Shown: positions 33,678-44,137, numbered from the stretch's first letter. The stretch is DNA of 64,000 nucleotides from Rhizobium sp. C4 (GCF_021026315.1 NZ_JAJNCX010000012.1:124001-188000), one strand, 5' to 3'. Translations and numbers: made by a program. Notes: a model not told the origin generated them from the letters alone.

Positions 33678-34226
33678 TCAGCCTCCATGTGCCGCAGGCA
33701 TGGCGGTATCCATCCCGACCTGCGCCTGCTGCTTGATGTAACCGTCCGGAATGTCCTTCAGCACGACAATCTGGCCGCCGGTCTCGGCGACGAAGGCGTC
33801 TGCCGCCTTGCGGTCGGAGAAGGGGACCGCTTCCGGCGTTTCCATGCCGCCGCGCTTGCGGCTTTCGATGACATAGACGGCCGCGTCCGCCTTCATCCAG
33901 TTGTCGACACCGGGCTCCTGCCAGGACTTCGCCTTGCCCATGTCGCTGACATAGACGGCGGTCACGTCCGCATCGTGTTCGGCCCCGCGAAGATAGGCGA
34001 CGGCATCGACGACTTCGGCAAACCAGAGCGGCGCGTCCATGCCCTTCAGATGCACCTGCGCCTTCGGACCCGGATGGTCGAGCACGTACATCTGGCAATT
34101 ATGGCCAACAGCTTCCGCCGTCATCGTCGTCGGCGCCGGCGGTGCCGAGGCTTCGTGACCGTTGCAGCTTGCAAGCAGAAGCGCCAGCACTGCGCCGGTA
34201 AGAAGTGAAGTCCAGTGGCGGGTCAT
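33678..34226 (-). CDS. nosL: NosL copper chaperone lipoprotein
   Basis: The 182-residue protein has a lipoprotein signal ending LLLASC with Cys21 as lipidation site. NCQMYV holds the Cys-x-Met copper(I) binding pair seen in NosL (CGM type), and NWMKADAAVYVIES is a family feature. NosL delivers copper for the CuZ site of nitrous oxide reductase at the outer periplasmic face. Its start overlaps the nosY stop by 4 bp. Confidence 0.93.
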   Translation of the reverse strand: MTRHWTSLLTGAVLALLLASCNGHEASAPPAPTTMTAEAVGHNCQMYVLDHPGPKAQVHLKGMDAPLWFAEVVDAVAYLRGAEHDADVTAVYVSDMGKAKSWQEPGVDNWMKADAAVYVIESRKRGGMETPEAVPFSDRKAADAFVAETGGQIVVLKDIPDGYIKQQAQVGMDTAMPAAHGG

Positions 34227-35056
34227 GGTGTCAGTCTCCTGATCTGGAAATAGCCGGCAGTAAGCGCGGCAACGAGCCAGGCGAACAGGCCGGCGAGCGC
34301 ATAAAGCGGGCTGAAGGGGAGCGTGTTGGCGATGCCGTCGAGGCCGCTCACGGGCGCGGCATTCTCGAGGCCTGCGAGGTTGAAGATGCGGAAGGCATCG
34401 CCCGGATTGGCGGTGACGAAATAAGGAAAGAGCGCCTTGGTGAAGACCCCCTCTTTGTCGGCGAGAATGCCCGCCAGCAGCGCCAGATCGTAGAGCACGG
34501 TGGCGACGAGCCAGACGCCGATGGCGACAGCGGCCGCCTGTCCGGCACGCGGCGAGGCGACCGAGATCATCAGGCCTATGGCGACGAAGACCGCGCCGAG
34601 CAGCAGTCCGGTCAGCCCCAGCCGAACGATGGCGGCAAGGCCGCTCATGTCCATGCCGTAGGCGAAGATGGCGGCAGCGCTGGAGATCGTGAGGCTCGCG
34701 GCAATCGCGATAGCCAGGACCGCGATGAGGCCGAGCGCCTTGCCGGCCAGGAGCGCGCCGCGCGAGATCGGCGTTGCCATCACCAGCGCCATCGTGCCGC
34801 GCTCCACCTCGCCGGCGATGCTGTCATAGGAGATCAGGAGCGCGATGAGCGGAATGAGATAGACGGAAAGCGTGGCAAGACTGGCTGCCGCAAGCGTCAG
34901 GATGCCGGCCTTGAGTTCCAGCCCGCCGGCCCCGGAGAAGGTCAGTGCCAGCGAGAAGAGCGTCATGACGCCGGTCGCCAGGATCAGCCAGCGATTGCGC
35001 AAGGCGACGCGGAACTCGATCGAGGCGACGGCTGCAATCTTGGTGAAAGGGCTCAT
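34223..35056 (-). CDS. nosY: NosY, membrane component of Cu-maturation ABC transporter
   Basis: ATG 35054-35056 gives 277 residues with six hydrophobic segments (EFRVALRNRWLILATGVMTL; SISGEVERGTMALVMATPIS region). The open frame extends further upstream within nosF in another frame and should be ignored. NosY pairs with the ATPase NosF and the periplasmic NosD to supply sulfur or copper for CuZ assembly. The start overlaps nosF by 4 bp. Confidence 0.92.
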   Translation of the reverse strand: MSPFTKIAAVASIEFRVALRNRWLILATGVMTLFSLALTFSGAGGLELKAGILTLAAASLATLSVYLIPLIALLISYDSIAGEVERGTMALVMATPISRGALLAGKALGLIAVLAIAIAASLTISSAAAIFAYGMDMSGLAAIVRLGLTGLLLGAVFVAIGLMISVASPRAGQAAAVAIGVWLVATVLYDLALLAGILADKEGVFTKALFPYFVTANPGDAFRIFNLAGLENAAPVSGLDGIANTLPFSPLYALAGLFAWLVAALTAGYFQIRRLTP

Positions 35057-35979
35057 GCGGCGTCCCCCTTCTCGGCTAAGTTGGAATAGAAGCGGTAGAT
35101 GTCGTCGAGGCTCGGCAAGGCGATGTCGATGTCGTCGATCTCCTCGCGCCGCTCGGTGAGGCGGCTGACGAGGTCGATCTTGCCCGCAGGCTCGCAGGAG
35201 AGCTCGACCGAGCGGCCGTTGATGCGCGTGCCGCCGAAGCGGTCGCGGAGCGCATCCGCCTGTCCCTCGCGGGCCTTGATGCGGATGGTGATCGGCAGGC
35301 GCGCGGCCTCGGCGAGCGTCTTGATCTGGCCGTCGGCGACCAGGCGGCCCTTGGAGAGAATGGCGATACGGTCGATATGGCCTTCGACTTCGCTCAACGC
35401 ATGCGAGGAGAGGAGCACGGCCGCGCCCTCTTGGGCCACTCGGTCGATGATCTCGTAGAACTCGCGGCGCGACACGGGGTCGAGCCCGCTGGTCGGCTCG
35501 TCGAGCAGCAGCAGGTCCGGCTTGCCGATGAGCGCCTGCGCAAGCCCCAGCCGCTGGCGCATGCCCTTGGAATAATCGCCGACACGACGGCGGCCGGCCT
35601 GCGCGAGGCCGACGAGATCGAGCAGCGGCAGCGCCTCTCTCGGATCGACCGATTTCAGCCTGGCGAAGTAGGTGATGATCTCGATGCCGGTCAGCATGCG
35701 CGGAAAGGCGACCTGTTCGGGCAGATAGCTTACCGAGCGGCGGGCGTGATTTGAGCCCGGCGCGTCGCCGGCAACGGTGATGCGGCCCGCGGCTGGCTTC
35801 AGGAAGCCGAGGACGCATTTGAAGAGGGTCGACTTGCCCGCCCCATTATGGCCGAGAAGCGCGAGCTTCTCGCCGGGCGCGACATCGAAGCTGACGTCCT
35901 GCAGCGCCTTCAGGTCGGCGAAGGTCACGCCGACGCCGTCGATCTTGAGAATGGGGGTCTGTGCGGTCCCTGCGGTCAT
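35053..35979 (-). CDS. nosF: NosF, ATP-binding subunit of maturation ABC transporter
   Basis: ATG 35977-35979 gives 308 residues. Walker A is GHNGAGKST, the signature is YSKGMRQRLGLAQAL and Walker B is LLLLDEPTSGLDP, with SSHAL as switch region. It drives the NosDFY complex. The start overlaps nosD by 4 bp, so the operon is tightly coupled. Confidence 0.93.
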   Translation of the reverse strand: MTAGTAQTPILKIDGVGVTFADLKALQDVSFDVAPGEKLALLGHNGAGKSTLFKCVLGFLKPAAGRITVAGDAPGSNHARRSVSYLPEQVAFPRMLTGIEIITYFARLKSVDPREALPLLDLVGLAQAGRRRVGDYSKGMRQRLGLAQALIGKPDLLLLDEPTSGLDPVSRREFYEIIDRVAQEGAAVLLSSHALSEVEGHIDRIAILSKGRLVADGQIKTLAEAARLPITIRIKAREGQADALRDRFGGTRINGRSVELSCEPAGKIDLVSRLTERREEIDDIDIALPSLDDIYRFYSNLAEKGDAA

Positions 35980-37259
35980 TGCGTGCCGCCTTTCGGTGCG
36001 AGGTCTGGCGTGTCGAGCCCGGCGCCTGCGGGGCTCATCAGGGGATGGCTGTCGATGACGCCGCCGGGCAGCAAGCCCGGAAAGCGCGATTGCGCCCAGC
36101 GGATCATCTGCACGGCGGGGGAGCCCAGAAGCAGCCGGCTTGTCGGCTGGCTCCAGGTCATGCGGTCGATGGAATCGTTCGGGCGGTATGGGCTGTCGGC
36201 AATGCCGTCGCGGTTGACGTCGAAGGCGACATGGCCGGCCCAGTAATTGCCGCGGCCCTTGAGGCTCCATTCGAGCCAGTGCGAGCCGACATACTTCACC
36301 TCGGTGCGGTCATGCAGGAAGGCGTTGCCGGTCAGCGTGACATTCTCGGAACCGCCGGTGAAATGGACGCCGATATCGCAGCCTTCGAAGCGGTTGGCGG
36401 AAATCGTCGCCTTGTTCACGTTGTAGACGAAGAGGCATTTCTCGCCGCCGTCGCGGATGTCGTTGTGCGCGAGCTTCGCGTCGGTGACATAGTTCAGGAA
36501 GATGCCATGTGTTCGGTCGCCGGAGGACAGGTTGTCCGTGGCCTGCACCTGACGCGAATACATGAAGGCATAGCCCATGTCGTTGCCGGTGGAGCGGTTG
36601 CCGAAAACCTTGATATCATTGGCATACATGGAATGGATGGCGAAGCGGACGTCATGCATCCGGTTGTCGCGATAGGTTGCGTGATGCGAGGTGGTAATGA
36701 AGATGCCGTCATTGCCGCCGCTGATCTCGTTGTTCGCAACGGTCAGACCCGGCGAATTCCAGACATAGATGCCGGGGCCGCGTTCGGCGCGGTGCAGGTC
36801 GGTGCGGTTGGCGATCGTGTTGCTTTCGACCAGCGCATCCTTGCCGCCCTGCATGTCGATGCCGATGAGATTGCCGGTGAGGCGATTGGCGATGAGGCGC
36901 GCCTTGTCGCCGCCCACGGCAACCTTGATGCCGGCGTCGAGCTGGTCGAGCTTTGCCCCCGAGCCTTCGACGTTGACGCCTTCAATGGTGACGCCCGCGG
37001 CCTTCACCGTGACGACGGAGCCCTGACCGTTGCCCAGGATACGGGCCTTGCCGTCGCCCAGAATGGTCAGCGGCTTGTCGATGTCGACCGGCCCGGCATG
37101 GTCGCCCATGCCGAGTCGGAGCGTGTCGCCCGGCGCTGCCGCCTTCAGCGCTGCGACGAGAGCGCCGGGTTCCGCACGCACTGTCATCTCCGCGCTGGCC
37201 GCAGGGTGCGACCAGACGAAAGCCAGCAACAGGGTGAGGAAAGCGGCGCGCGGTGTCAT
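35976..37259 (-). CDS. nosD: NosD, periplasmic beta-helix maturation protein
   Basis: ATG 37257-37259 gives 427 residues with a signal peptide (FLTLLLAFVWSHPAASA). The mature part is a repetitive right-handed beta-helix with repeated N-x-I/G motifs (SNTIANRTDLH, NNEISGGNDGIFITTSHHAT, DNRMHDVRFAIHSMYANDIK). It is the periplasmic partner of NosFY in CuZ maturation. The gene starts 5 bp after the nosZ stop. Confidence 0.92.
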   Translation of the reverse strand: MTPRAAFLTLLLAFVWSHPAASAEMTVRAEPGALVAALKAAAPGDTLRLGMGDHAGPVDIDKPLTILGDGKARILGNGQGSVVTVKAAGVTIEGVNVEGSGAKLDQLDAGIKVAVGGDKARLIANRLTGNLIGIDMQGGKDALVESNTIANRTDLHRAERGPGIYVWNSPGLTVANNEISGGNDGIFITTSHHATYRDNRMHDVRFAIHSMYANDIKVFGNRSTGNDMGYAFMYSRQVQATDNLSSGDRTHGIFLNYVTDAKLAHNDIRDGGEKCLFVYNVNKATISANRFEGCDIGVHFTGGSENVTLTGNAFLHDRTEVKYVGSHWLEWSLKGRGNYWAGHVAFDVNRDGIADSPYRPNDSIDRMTWSQPTSRLLLGSPAVQMIRWAQSRFPGLLPGGVIDSHPLMSPAGAGLDTPDLAPKGGTQ

Positions 37260-37263
37260 GGCG

Positions 37264-39159
37264 TCATGCCTTCTTCGGATGGACGAGCATGCGGCCGCGC
37301 ATTTCCATGTGCAGCGCATGGCAGAACCACTGGCAATAGAACCAGTGGACGCCCGCCCGGTCGGCGGTGAAGGTGACGGATGCCGTCGCCTGCGGGCCGA
37401 TTTCCATGGCGATACCATGGTTGCCGAGCGTGAAGCCGTGGGTCAGATCGTCCACGTCGTCCATGTTGGTGATGGTGATCGTCACCTCGTCGCCCTGGTT
37501 GACCTCGAACTTCTCAAGGCTGAACTGCGGCGCGACCGAGTGCATGTAGACACGCACCTTGTTGCCGTCGCGGATGACGTCGGCAGCGTAGTCGAGATCG
37601 ACGCCGTCGGCCTTGGCCTGGGCGCGGGCATCGGCCCACATCGGGTCGTCGCGCTTGTAGACGCTCACCGGATTGACGATGTCGGCGCGCACGAGAATGC
37701 AGTCATGCGGTTCGGCAAATGTCGGGCCGTCATGCACGAGCTTCATCTCGCCGCCGGCGATATCGATCAGCTGGTCGTTCTCCGGCTTCAGCGGACCGAC
37801 ATTGAGGAACCGGTCCTTGGAGAACTTGTTGAGCGAGATGAGGTATTTGCCATCCGCCTCCAGCGTTTCGCCCATGGTCGAGTGGTTGTGGCCCGGCTGG
37901 TACTGGACGTCGATCTTCTGCAGGATCGGATCGACCTTCTCGCCGGCATAGGCGCGAACGGCCTTGTCGATGTTCCACTTCACCATCTGGCTGTCGAGGA
38001 AGAGCGTCGTATAGGCGTTGCCCTTGCCGTCGAAGGCGGTGTGAAGCGGGCCGAGGCCCAGCTGCGGTTCGGCAACGACGGCGCTGCGGGGCTCGGCGCC
38101 GTTGAAGACGGCTTCGAGCTTGCGCACGTCGACCACGGTGACGGTCGGCGAGAGCTTGCCGTTGAGGCACAGGTGGATCTTGTCCGGCGCCATGTTGCAG
38201 CCATGCGGCGAGTTCGGCACCGGGATATAGCGGGTGTAGGGCGAGCCGTGGCGGCCGTCGAGAACCTTGACGCCGTTATAGACCTTGAAGTCGCCCTTCT
38301 TGATGCCGGCCTCGATGCGGGCGATGTCGAAGACGGTGACCCAGTCCATCGGGCTCGCCGTCATTTCGGCGAGCGTCACGCCTTCTTCGGAATTGTAGCA
38401 GGTCGAGAAGGCATACTTGCCCTCATAGTCCGTGTCGCAATTGTCGAGGTTGCCGTCGACGATCACCTGCCAGGCAATTTCCATCGTGTCGCCGTCGATG
38501 GCCGTGAAGATCGCATGATACTTCTTGGGCTCGTCGAGGATGATGCCGTCATTCGGCAGCGGGATGCGGTGTTCGCCATTGGCGAAGACATAGCCGGTGC
38601 GCGGCCATTTCTGCGGACGCAGGCCGTGAATGTCGCTGGTGTTCGGGATTTCGATGACCTTGTCGACCTTCATGATGTCGCAACGGACGCGGGCAACGCG
38701 GGTATTGGCCTTGTCGTTGGCGAAGAGATACCGTCCGTCATAGGTGCCCTTGTTGAAGGACATGTGCGGGTGGTGCAGGTCGCCGTTCTGGTAGGTCTTC
38801 ATGCCGCGCTTGGCGAGGAATTCCTTGGTTTCCGGCAGGAGGTTCTCGGTGAGGATCTTCAGGCTTTCATTCGTTTCGCCCCAGCCCGTGGCCGAGCAGC
38901 GGTTGAACACCGGAATGCGCATGAGCTCGCGCATCGATGGCACGCCCATGATGCGGATTTCGCCGGCCTGACCGCTCGACCAGAAGCCGTAATACTCATC
39001 GAGTTCGCCGGGATGGATCTCGTGATAGGCACCGTTTGCAGCGGCGGCACGCCGCGGCAACAGGCCTTCGCCTCCGCCGGCCAGCAGGGCGCCGGCGAAT
39101 GCCGCTCCGCCTGCTGTCGAGCCGAGAAGGCCTCGGCGTGAAATCTTGTTGTCACTCAT
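37264..39159 (-). CDS. nosZ: nitrous-oxide reductase (clade I)
   Basis: The 631-residue protein has a Tat signal ([20 protein letters not shown]), which marks clade I enzymes. CuZ histidines appear in [27 protein letters not shown] and AEPHDCILV. The C-terminal CuA domain has [14 protein letters not shown], with the two cysteines, two histidines and methionine. It reduces N2O to N2 in the periplasm. No frame damage is seen. It is the second gene of the nos operon. Confidence 0.97.
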   Translation of the reverse strand: MSDNKISRRGLLGSTAGGAAFAGALLAGGGEGLLPRRAAAANGAYHEIHPGELDEYYGFWSSGQAGEIRIMGVPSMRELMRIPVFNRCSATGWGETNESLKILTENLLPETKEFLAKRGMKTYQNGDLHHPHMSFNKGTYDGRYLFANDKANTRVARVRCDIMKVDKVIEIPNTSDIHGLRPQKWPRTGYVFANGEHRIPLPNDGIILDEPKKYHAIFTAIDGDTMEIAWQVIVDGNLDNCDTDYEGKYAFSTCYNSEEGVTLAEMTASPMDWVTVFDIARIEAGIKKGDFKVYNGVKVLDGRHGSPYTRYIPVPNSPHGCNMAPDKIHLCLNGKLSPTVTVVDVRKLEAVFNGAEPRSAVVAEPQLGLGPLHTAFDGKGNAYTTLFLDSQMVKWNIDKAVRAYAGEKVDPILQKIDVQYQPGHNHSTMGETLEADGKYLISLNKFSKDRFLNVGPLKPENDQLIDIAGGEMKLVHDGPTFAEPHDCILVRADIVNPVSVYKRDDPMWADARAQAKADGVDLDYAADVIRDGNKVRVYMHSVAPQFSLEKFEVNQGDEVTITITNMDDVDDLTHGFTLGNHGIAMEIGPQATASVTFTADRAGVHWFYCQWFCHALHMEMRGRMLVHPKKA

Positions 39160-41444
39160 TGGACTGCTCCTTGGTTAGTCATCCCGGCGGTGTCCCCCGC
39201 CGCTGGATGGGATTTGAAATTGACCTTCGGCTGGCCATCGATCTTCGGCGTGGTGCCGGATTGGGGTGCGATGCCCGTCTGGCGCTCGAAGCGTTCGCGC
39301 TTCTTGATGCGGCCGACGACGACGGGGCACTTGGAAGTGTGCTGGTAGAGAACCTGGCAGTGCAGGCAGGAAATGCATTCGTTGGGGTTGATCTCGCCCG
39401 TCGGATGGATCGCCTGAACCGGGCATTCCTTGGCGCAGACCTGGCATGGGTTGCCGCATTCCTTGTAGCGCTTGAGCCAGCGGAACATGTGGAGCCGTGC
39501 CGGGATGGCGAGCCCGCCGCCGAGCGGGCAGACATAGCGGCAGTAGAAGCGCTCGATGAAGAGGCCGGGAGCGAGCATGGCCAGCGCAAAGAGCACATAG
39601 GGCCACGGCCGGTCGAACTTCAGGATGATCGCGGTCTTGAAAGGCTCGATCTCGGCATAGTGCTCTGCCATGTCGAACGAGTAGAGCGACATGCCGAAGA
39701 GACCGAGAAAGATGATGTATTTGATCGGCCACAGGCGTTCATGCAGACCCCAGGGGAGAGTGATCTGCGGCACGCGGCACAGACGCGCGATCTTGTTCGA
39801 CAGTTCCTGCAGCGCGCCGAAGGGGCAGAGCCAGCCGCAATAGGCCCCGCGTGCCCAGAAGAGGAGAGCAGCCGCGACGGCAAACCACATGATGAAGATC
39901 AGCGGATCCATCAGGAAGGTTTCCCAGCGGAAATTGCTGAACAGCGCCGAGATGACGGCCAGGACATTCACCACCGAGAGCTGCGCATTCGCATACCAGC
40001 CGATGAAGACCAGCGTGAAGACGAGGAACGAGGTGCGGAGGATCGAGAAGACGCGCTCGTTGCGGGTGGCGAAGGTCTGGAAGAAGAAGATCAGGGTGAG
40101 CCCTGCCAGCCCCGCCGCCAGCACCGCGACATCTCCCTTCTTCGCCTGCCATATCTTCGTCCAGAGGGCGTTGCGGATCGTCGCGGCGCTGTCGGGGCCC
40201 TCCGTGGTGACGGACGGGCTTGCTGCCGGAGCTTGAGGGGTTACGGCAGCGAGATAGGGTTTCGGCAGGTCGTAGGAGAGTTCATAGTTGCGGAACAGCT
40301 TGTCGATGGCGCCGACCGGGCGCTGGACCAGCATCTGCAGGCGGAAGGGTTCGGCCGGATCAAAGCCCGAGGCCTTGCGGATGATGAAGAGGTCTGCCTC
40401 CTTCATCGCCGGCGCACCATCGGCGGCGATCTGGTTCATGCGGAGATGATCGCGGTCGTGGAAGCGGTTCGAGATTTCGCCCTGGATGACCTGGATGCGA
40501 TCGAAAATGCCGCCGCGCACATAGCCCGAGCCCTTGAAAGACCAGCGGCCATTGCCGGCAACGAGGATGGCTTCGTCGCCTTCCTTGAGTGCCGCCTGCA
40601 GATTGCGGAAGCCGTTGTCGCCCAGCAGGCTCTTACCGATCGAGGGCTGGCTGACGAGCGCGACCCAGAGATCGATATAGGCGTCATTGCCGGGGCCGGG
40701 CTCGACATGCTCTTCCGAGCGCGGGTCGCCGAGACCTTTGAAATCGCTGTTGATCTGGTCGACATCGAGGGTGAAGTGGCGGATCGAGCCGTCGCCGGCC
40801 AGCGTCTGCCAGTCCTTCACCTGATCGTTCGTGCGGTCCATCTGGCGTTTGGCCGAGGCCAGCTGGCTATCCGGCGCGAGGCCGCCGAGCGACAGGGCCT
40901 TTGCCACCTTGATGCCGGCGCGGACGATGGAATCGTCGATGATCATGATGGTGACGGTCGCGCCCGAGACAATGTCGGGATCATGCGCCGAGCCCTGCGA
41001 CACGGCCTCTTTCCTGAGGTCGAGACCGGCATATTTCTCGGTTACGGCCTTGATGCGGGCTTCGGGAATGCCGATCAGCACGATCGGCTCGTGATGCTGC
41101 ATGAGACGAACGCCGGTGATGACGGCATCGTCCGAAATGCCCGCCAGGATATGAATCGGCTTGCCCGAATAGCCGGCGGTGGGCACGAAATCGGAGGTGA
41201 GGAAGATCCAGCCGATGCGCTTGCCGTTCTTCATGGCGGCGACGACAGGGGCCTTGTCGCTGAGCGGGCCATAGGCGTCTGCGCCCGGCACGAGGTCCGA
41301 GGGCTTCGCCTTGTCGAGGAATTCGCTGACGAGCGGTGCTGCGCCGGCGGAGTCGGTGAAGGCTGCGGCAAGGAGGATTGCGACCAGAGCTACAAGGCTC
41401 GCCGCGATGAAATCCCTGCACCAATCCTTGAACCCGAGGGGCAT
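39156..41444 (-). CDS. nosR: NosR, FMN and iron-sulfur regulator/electron donor
   Basis: I prefer ATG 41442-41444, which has GGGAAG upstream; a TTG at 41466-41468 would add 8 residues. With 762 residues the protein has a signal/anchor, a periplasmic FMN-binding domain ([16 protein letters not shown], with the flavinylated Thr in GATVT), several membrane segments and two cytoplasmic 4Fe-4S clusters ([31 protein letters not shown]). It supplies electrons to NosZ and is needed for nos expression. A perfect Crp/Fnr-type box lies 64 bp upstream. Confidence 0.95.
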   Translation of the reverse strand: MPLGFKDWCRDFIAASLVALVAILLAAAFTDSAGAAPLVSEFLDKAKPSDLVPGADAYGPLSDKAPVVAAMKNGKRIGWIFLTSDFVPTAGYSGKPIHILAGISDDAVITGVRLMQHHEPIVLIGIPEARIKAVTEKYAGLDLRKEAVSQGSAHDPDIVSGATVTIMIIDDSIVRAGIKVAKALSLGGLAPDSQLASAKRQMDRTNDQVKDWQTLAGDGSIRHFTLDVDQINSDFKGLGDPRSEEHVEPGPGNDAYIDLWVALVSQPSIGKSLLGDNGFRNLQAALKEGDEAILVAGNGRWSFKGSGYVRGGIFDRIQVIQGEISNRFHDRDHLRMNQIAADGAPAMKEADLFIIRKASGFDPAEPFRLQMLVQRPVGAIDKLFRNYELSYDLPKPYLAAVTPQAPAASPSVTTEGPDSAATIRNALWTKIWQAKKGDVAVLAAGLAGLTLIFFFQTFATRNERVFSILRTSFLVFTLVFIGWYANAQLSVVNVLAVISALFSNFRWETFLMDPLIFIMWFAVAAALLFWARGAYCGWLCPFGALQELSNKIARLCRVPQITLPWGLHERLWPIKYIIFLGLFGMSLYSFDMAEHYAEIEPFKTAIILKFDRPWPYVLFALAMLAPGLFIERFYCRYVCPLGGGLAIPARLHMFRWLKRYKECGNPCQVCAKECPVQAIHPTGEINPNECISCLHCQVLYQHTSKCPVVVGRIKKRERFERQTGIAPQSGTTPKIDGQPKVNFKSHPAAGDTAGMTNQGAVQ

Positions 41445-41507
41445 GTCTGTCTTCCCGCTTGATATCAACGTTTCGAGCGGAACCTAGCGGCAGAGGCCGG
41501 GACGAGT

Positions 41508-41521
41508 TTGCGATATCGCAA
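41508..41521. promoter_or_regulatory. perfect NnrR/Dnr-type box upstream of nosR
   Basis: TTGCGATATCGCAA is a perfect palindrome of the TTGCG-N4-CGCAA type. A -41.5 placement would put the nosR transcript start about 30 bases before its ATG. Confidence 0.75.
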
Positions 41522-41585
41522 TCAAAACGGCGAAAGGGCTGTAACGGCCGCCCGATAGCGAGATCTGGCGAGACCGGCTTTTTCT

Positions 41586-41599
41586 TTGCGTTAGCGCAA
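41586..41599. promoter_or_regulatory. perfect NnrR/Dnr-type box upstream of DUF2249-nnrS
   Basis: TTGCGTTAGCGCAA is again TTGCG-N4-CGCAA. Its centre is about 107 bp before the DUF2249 start, consistent with a -41.5 site and a 65-base leader. The two boxes serve opposite strands of one divergent promoter. Confidence 0.72.
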
Positions 41600-41699
41600 A
41601 ATGACGTTTCGGCGGAGGCCTAGCCTTCGGGTCGCGGCGATACGGCCGGTCGCAAACAAAAGCCAATGATTTCAAGGGCCGCAGAGAGACACGAATCCC

Positions 41700-41972
41700 A
41701 TGACCGAAACGCTGACCGATCTTCCCACCATCGACGTGCGGTTGCTGCCCCCGCAGGAGCGCCACCCGAAAATCTTCGCGATGCTGGAGGCGCTGACGCC
41801 GAAGATGGGGATGCTTCTGGTCAGCGATCACGACCCGGTTCCGCTGCGCCGGCACATCGCCCTGCATTTCTCCGGCATGTTCGAGTGGCTGGCGCTGGAG
41901 GAAGGGCCGGATGTCTGGCGCGCGGAAATCCGCCGGCTCCCGCATTCCGGATGCACCTGTGCCGGTCATTGA
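41700..41972 (+). CDS. DUF2249 domain protein
   Basis: The 90-residue protein reads TIDVRLLPPQERHPKIFAML, EALTPKMGMLLVSDHDPVPL and ends WRAEIRRLPHSGCTCAGH. DUF2249 is a small TusA-like domain found alone or fused in denitrification and NO-detoxification clusters. The cysteine pair CTC near the end and several histidines could bind metal, which is unproven. It is 24 bp ahead of nnrS in the same operon. Confidence 0.8.
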   Translation: MTETLTDLPTIDVRLLPPQERHPKIFAMLEALTPKMGMLLVSDHDPVPLRRHIALHFSGMFEWLALEEGPDVWRAEIRRLPHSGCTCAGH

Positions 41973-41996
41973 ACACAGCGAGAAAGGAGGCCGGCC

Positions 41997-43181
41997 ATGC
42001 CCGTGCCGAGACTGAAAACCTATACCGGGCCGGCGATCCTCTCCTACGGGTTCCGGCCGTTCTTCTTCCTCGGCGGGCTCTATGCGGGGCTGGCCATCCT
42101 TCTCTGGCTGCCGATGGTCTTCGGGCAGTTGCGCTTGCTGACCACCTTCGATCCGGTGGACTGGCACATCCACGAAATGCTGTTCGGCTTCCTGCCGGCG
42201 GTCGTCACCGGCTTTCTGCTGACGGCCGTGCCGAACTGGACGGGACGGCTCCCCGTTCAGGGCCGGCCGCTCGGCGTTCTGATCGCGCTCTGGATGATTG
42301 GGCGGATCGCGGTGCTCTTCTCCGCGCTGATCGGTCCCGTCGCGGCGGGTGTGCTCGATTGTCTCTTCCTGCTGGCAGTCGCCGGTGTCACGGCCAACGA
42401 GATCCTGGCGGGGAAGAACTGGCGGAACCTGAAAGTGCTGATCCCGCTCACCATCCTGCTCTTCGCCAATGTGCTCTTCCATGCAGAAGCTTTCTTCAGC
42501 GGGACGAGCGACTATGCGCGGCGGCTCGCGGTCGCGGCGGCCATCATGCTCATCATCCTGATTGGCGGACGGATCATCCCCAGCTTCACCCGCAACTGGC
42601 TGGCGCGGGAAAAGCCGGGCCGTCTGCCGGCGGCCTTCAACAAGTTCGACGCAGCGACCATCGTTTTCAGCATCGCGGCCTTCTCAGCCTGGGTGGCGGC
42701 TCCCCTTTCCTATTCTGGCGGCCTCTTGATGCTTGGCACTGGCTTTCTGCATCTTGTGCGATTAGCCCGCTGGGCAGGCGACCGCAGCTTGCGCGAGCCT
42801 CTGGTTCTCGTTCTGCATCTGTCTTACCTCTTCCTGCCCGCGGGCTTCATTCTCGCGGGCCTTGCTCCTCTTACCCCGTCCACCGTTTCATCTGCCGCGG
42901 GGCTGCATGCATTTGGCGCCGGCGCTATCGGCACAATGACATTGGCAGTCATGATGAGGGCGTCGCTTGGCCACACGGGGCATGCGCTGACAATGTCCCG
43001 ATTTTCCCAGGCCGTTTACGCCTGTGCTGCAGCCGCCGCCCTCACCCGCATTGCCGCCACGTTCGACGATGCCGATTTCGAGACGCTGGTGGTTCTGTCA
43101 GGCGTCCTGTGGACCATCGCCTTCATAGGCTTTGCAACCGCCTTCGCGCACAAACTATTTCGCCCGAGCGGTCGGTCATAG
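41997..43181 (+). CDS. nnrS: NnrS family heme-copper membrane protein
   Basis: The 394-residue protein has about 12 membrane segments and the NnrS features FRPFFFLGGLYAGLAILLWL, HIHEMLFGFLPAVVTGFLLT and RIIPSFTRNWLA, with conserved histidines. NnrS protects cells against nitric oxide and its loss worsens NO stress in other bacteria. It sits in the nos island behind an NnrR-type box; an AAAGGAGG site precedes the ATG. Confidence 0.92.
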   Translation: MPVPRLKTYTGPAILSYGFRPFFFLGGLYAGLAILLWLPMVFGQLRLLTTFDPVDWHIHEMLFGFLPAVVTGFLLTAVPNWTGRLPVQGRPLGVLIALWMIGRIAVLFSALIGPVAAGVLDCLFLLAVAGVTANEILAGKNWRNLKVLIPLTILLFANVLFHAEAFFSGTSDYARRLAVAAAIMLIILIGGRIIPSFTRNWLAREKPGRLPAAFNKFDAATIVFSIAAFSAWVAAPLSYSGGLLMLGTGFLHLVRLARWAGDRSLREPLVLVLHLSYLFLPAGFILAGLAPLTPSTVSSAAGLHAFGAGAIGTMTLAVMMRASLGHTGHALTMSRFSQAVYACAAAAALTRIAATFDDADFETLVVLSGVLWTIAFIGFATAFAHKLFRPSGRS

Positions 43182-43710
43182 AAAACACAAACGCTAACGA
43201 ATGAGGCCCTGGCGACAAGCAATAGAAGATTCCGTCCATGGAATAATGTCTGCCGTAACACTGCGGAAGCGGAACTGTGTGAAGATGCTGCGATGTGACA
43301 CTGTTGCTCTCGACGGGTAGATGATCAAAGACATGCAGAAGAATGCGATGATCCTTTCCTGCACGATCGATCCTGGGGCGACCATAACCATCGAGATCAT
43401 GCCACCGGCCGCTTTGTCCAGTAAAGAAGGTATGATCACCCTGCTTAATGCCGATGGCGTGAGAGTCCACCGCGTTTCATACACGAGTGGTCCGGTTCGC
43501 TAACCGGGACAAACCATTCCATTTCAACCGTGACCAACCCTTCAACGGTAGAGATGTGCTATTTCAACAAACGCTTCTTTTGCTCTTGAACGGATTCGAA
43601 CCGCGTTTCGGCTAGCATTTTTGCTTAACTGTTGATCCCGTAGTACATTCTCACCCCTTGTCTCAAGCCGATCAGCAGGCGCGCGCCAGCCGGAGTAATC
43701 TGATCAAGGA
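43182..43710. other. gene-poor stretch with dispersed repeat copy
   Basis: No supported gene. A 60-codon frame at 43321-43503 has no ribosome-binding site. Dispersed repeat copy C lies at 43570-43601. The stretch marks the edge between the nos island and the stress cluster. Confidence 0.4.
43570..43601. repeat. dispersed repeat, copy C
   Basis: Contains AACGCTTCTTTTGCTCTTGA followed by ACGGATTCGAAC. Against copy A it lacks three bases in the middle but keeps AACGCTT and the GCTCTTGAAnGGATTCGAAC core. Confidence 0.55.
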
Positions 43711-44112
43711 ATGCGCGGTTCCTCCATCCCCGTTGGCGCTGAACGTCTGGCACGCCTTCGCCGCATGCGTGGATCGTCTCGGCTCATGGACACGGCGCCG
43801 CCCATTCCCGGAACACGCTTTTCGTTCGGAGCACACTTAGTGATCTGGCTGGTTCCAGGTGTCGGTGACTTCGCCGGCGCTGCAATCAGTCTCTAAAGCA
43901 TCGATGAGGCGCGCCGGCTTGGCATGCCCAATGAGGAGCTTCTTAAGATGTTGGCCAATATCGGGTTCGATGCGGCGGCCCGGAGCATCCCATTGTTCGG
44001 GGACCTGTTTGATGTCTACTTCAAATCCAACCGCCGCAACCTCGACCTTGTTTTGGAACATTTCGGTCTCAACCATTCCGATCTCGATCGCCAACGTTCG
44101 CCACATGAATGA
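43711..44112 (+). pseudogene. DUF4112 membrane protein, nonsense mutation
   Basis: One frame reads LARLRRMRGSSRLMDTAPPI, PGTRFSFGAHLVIWLVPGVG, DFAGAAISL, then TAA at 43894-43896, then in the same frame SIDEARRLGMPNEELLKMLA, NIGFDAAARSIPLFGDLFDV and YFKSNRRNL. This is a complete DUF4112 protein (conserved LVPGxGD and PxxGDLFDxxFKANRRN) broken by one stop where the family has a tyrosine or similar. DUF4112 is an uncharacterised inner-membrane family. Confidence 0.75.
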
Positions 44113-44137
44113 ACCGGCCCGTGCGGCCGCTAAATCA

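Noticed and set aside
35057..35818. Upstream extension of the nosY open frame to 35818.
   Set aside because: The extension lies in another frame of nosF and is Arg/Pro-rich; the ATG at 35054-35056 with overlap to nosF is the true start.
32640..41462. Very long open frames on the plus strand opposite the nos operon (32640-34208, 37030-39141, 39036-41462).
   Set aside because: They are antisense to well-conserved nos genes, have no ribosome sites or domains, and follow from the high GC content and codon bias of the real genes.
43321..43503. 60-codon open frame between nnrS and the stress cluster.
   Set aside because: It has no ribosome-binding site, no domain and lies in a repeat-bearing gap.
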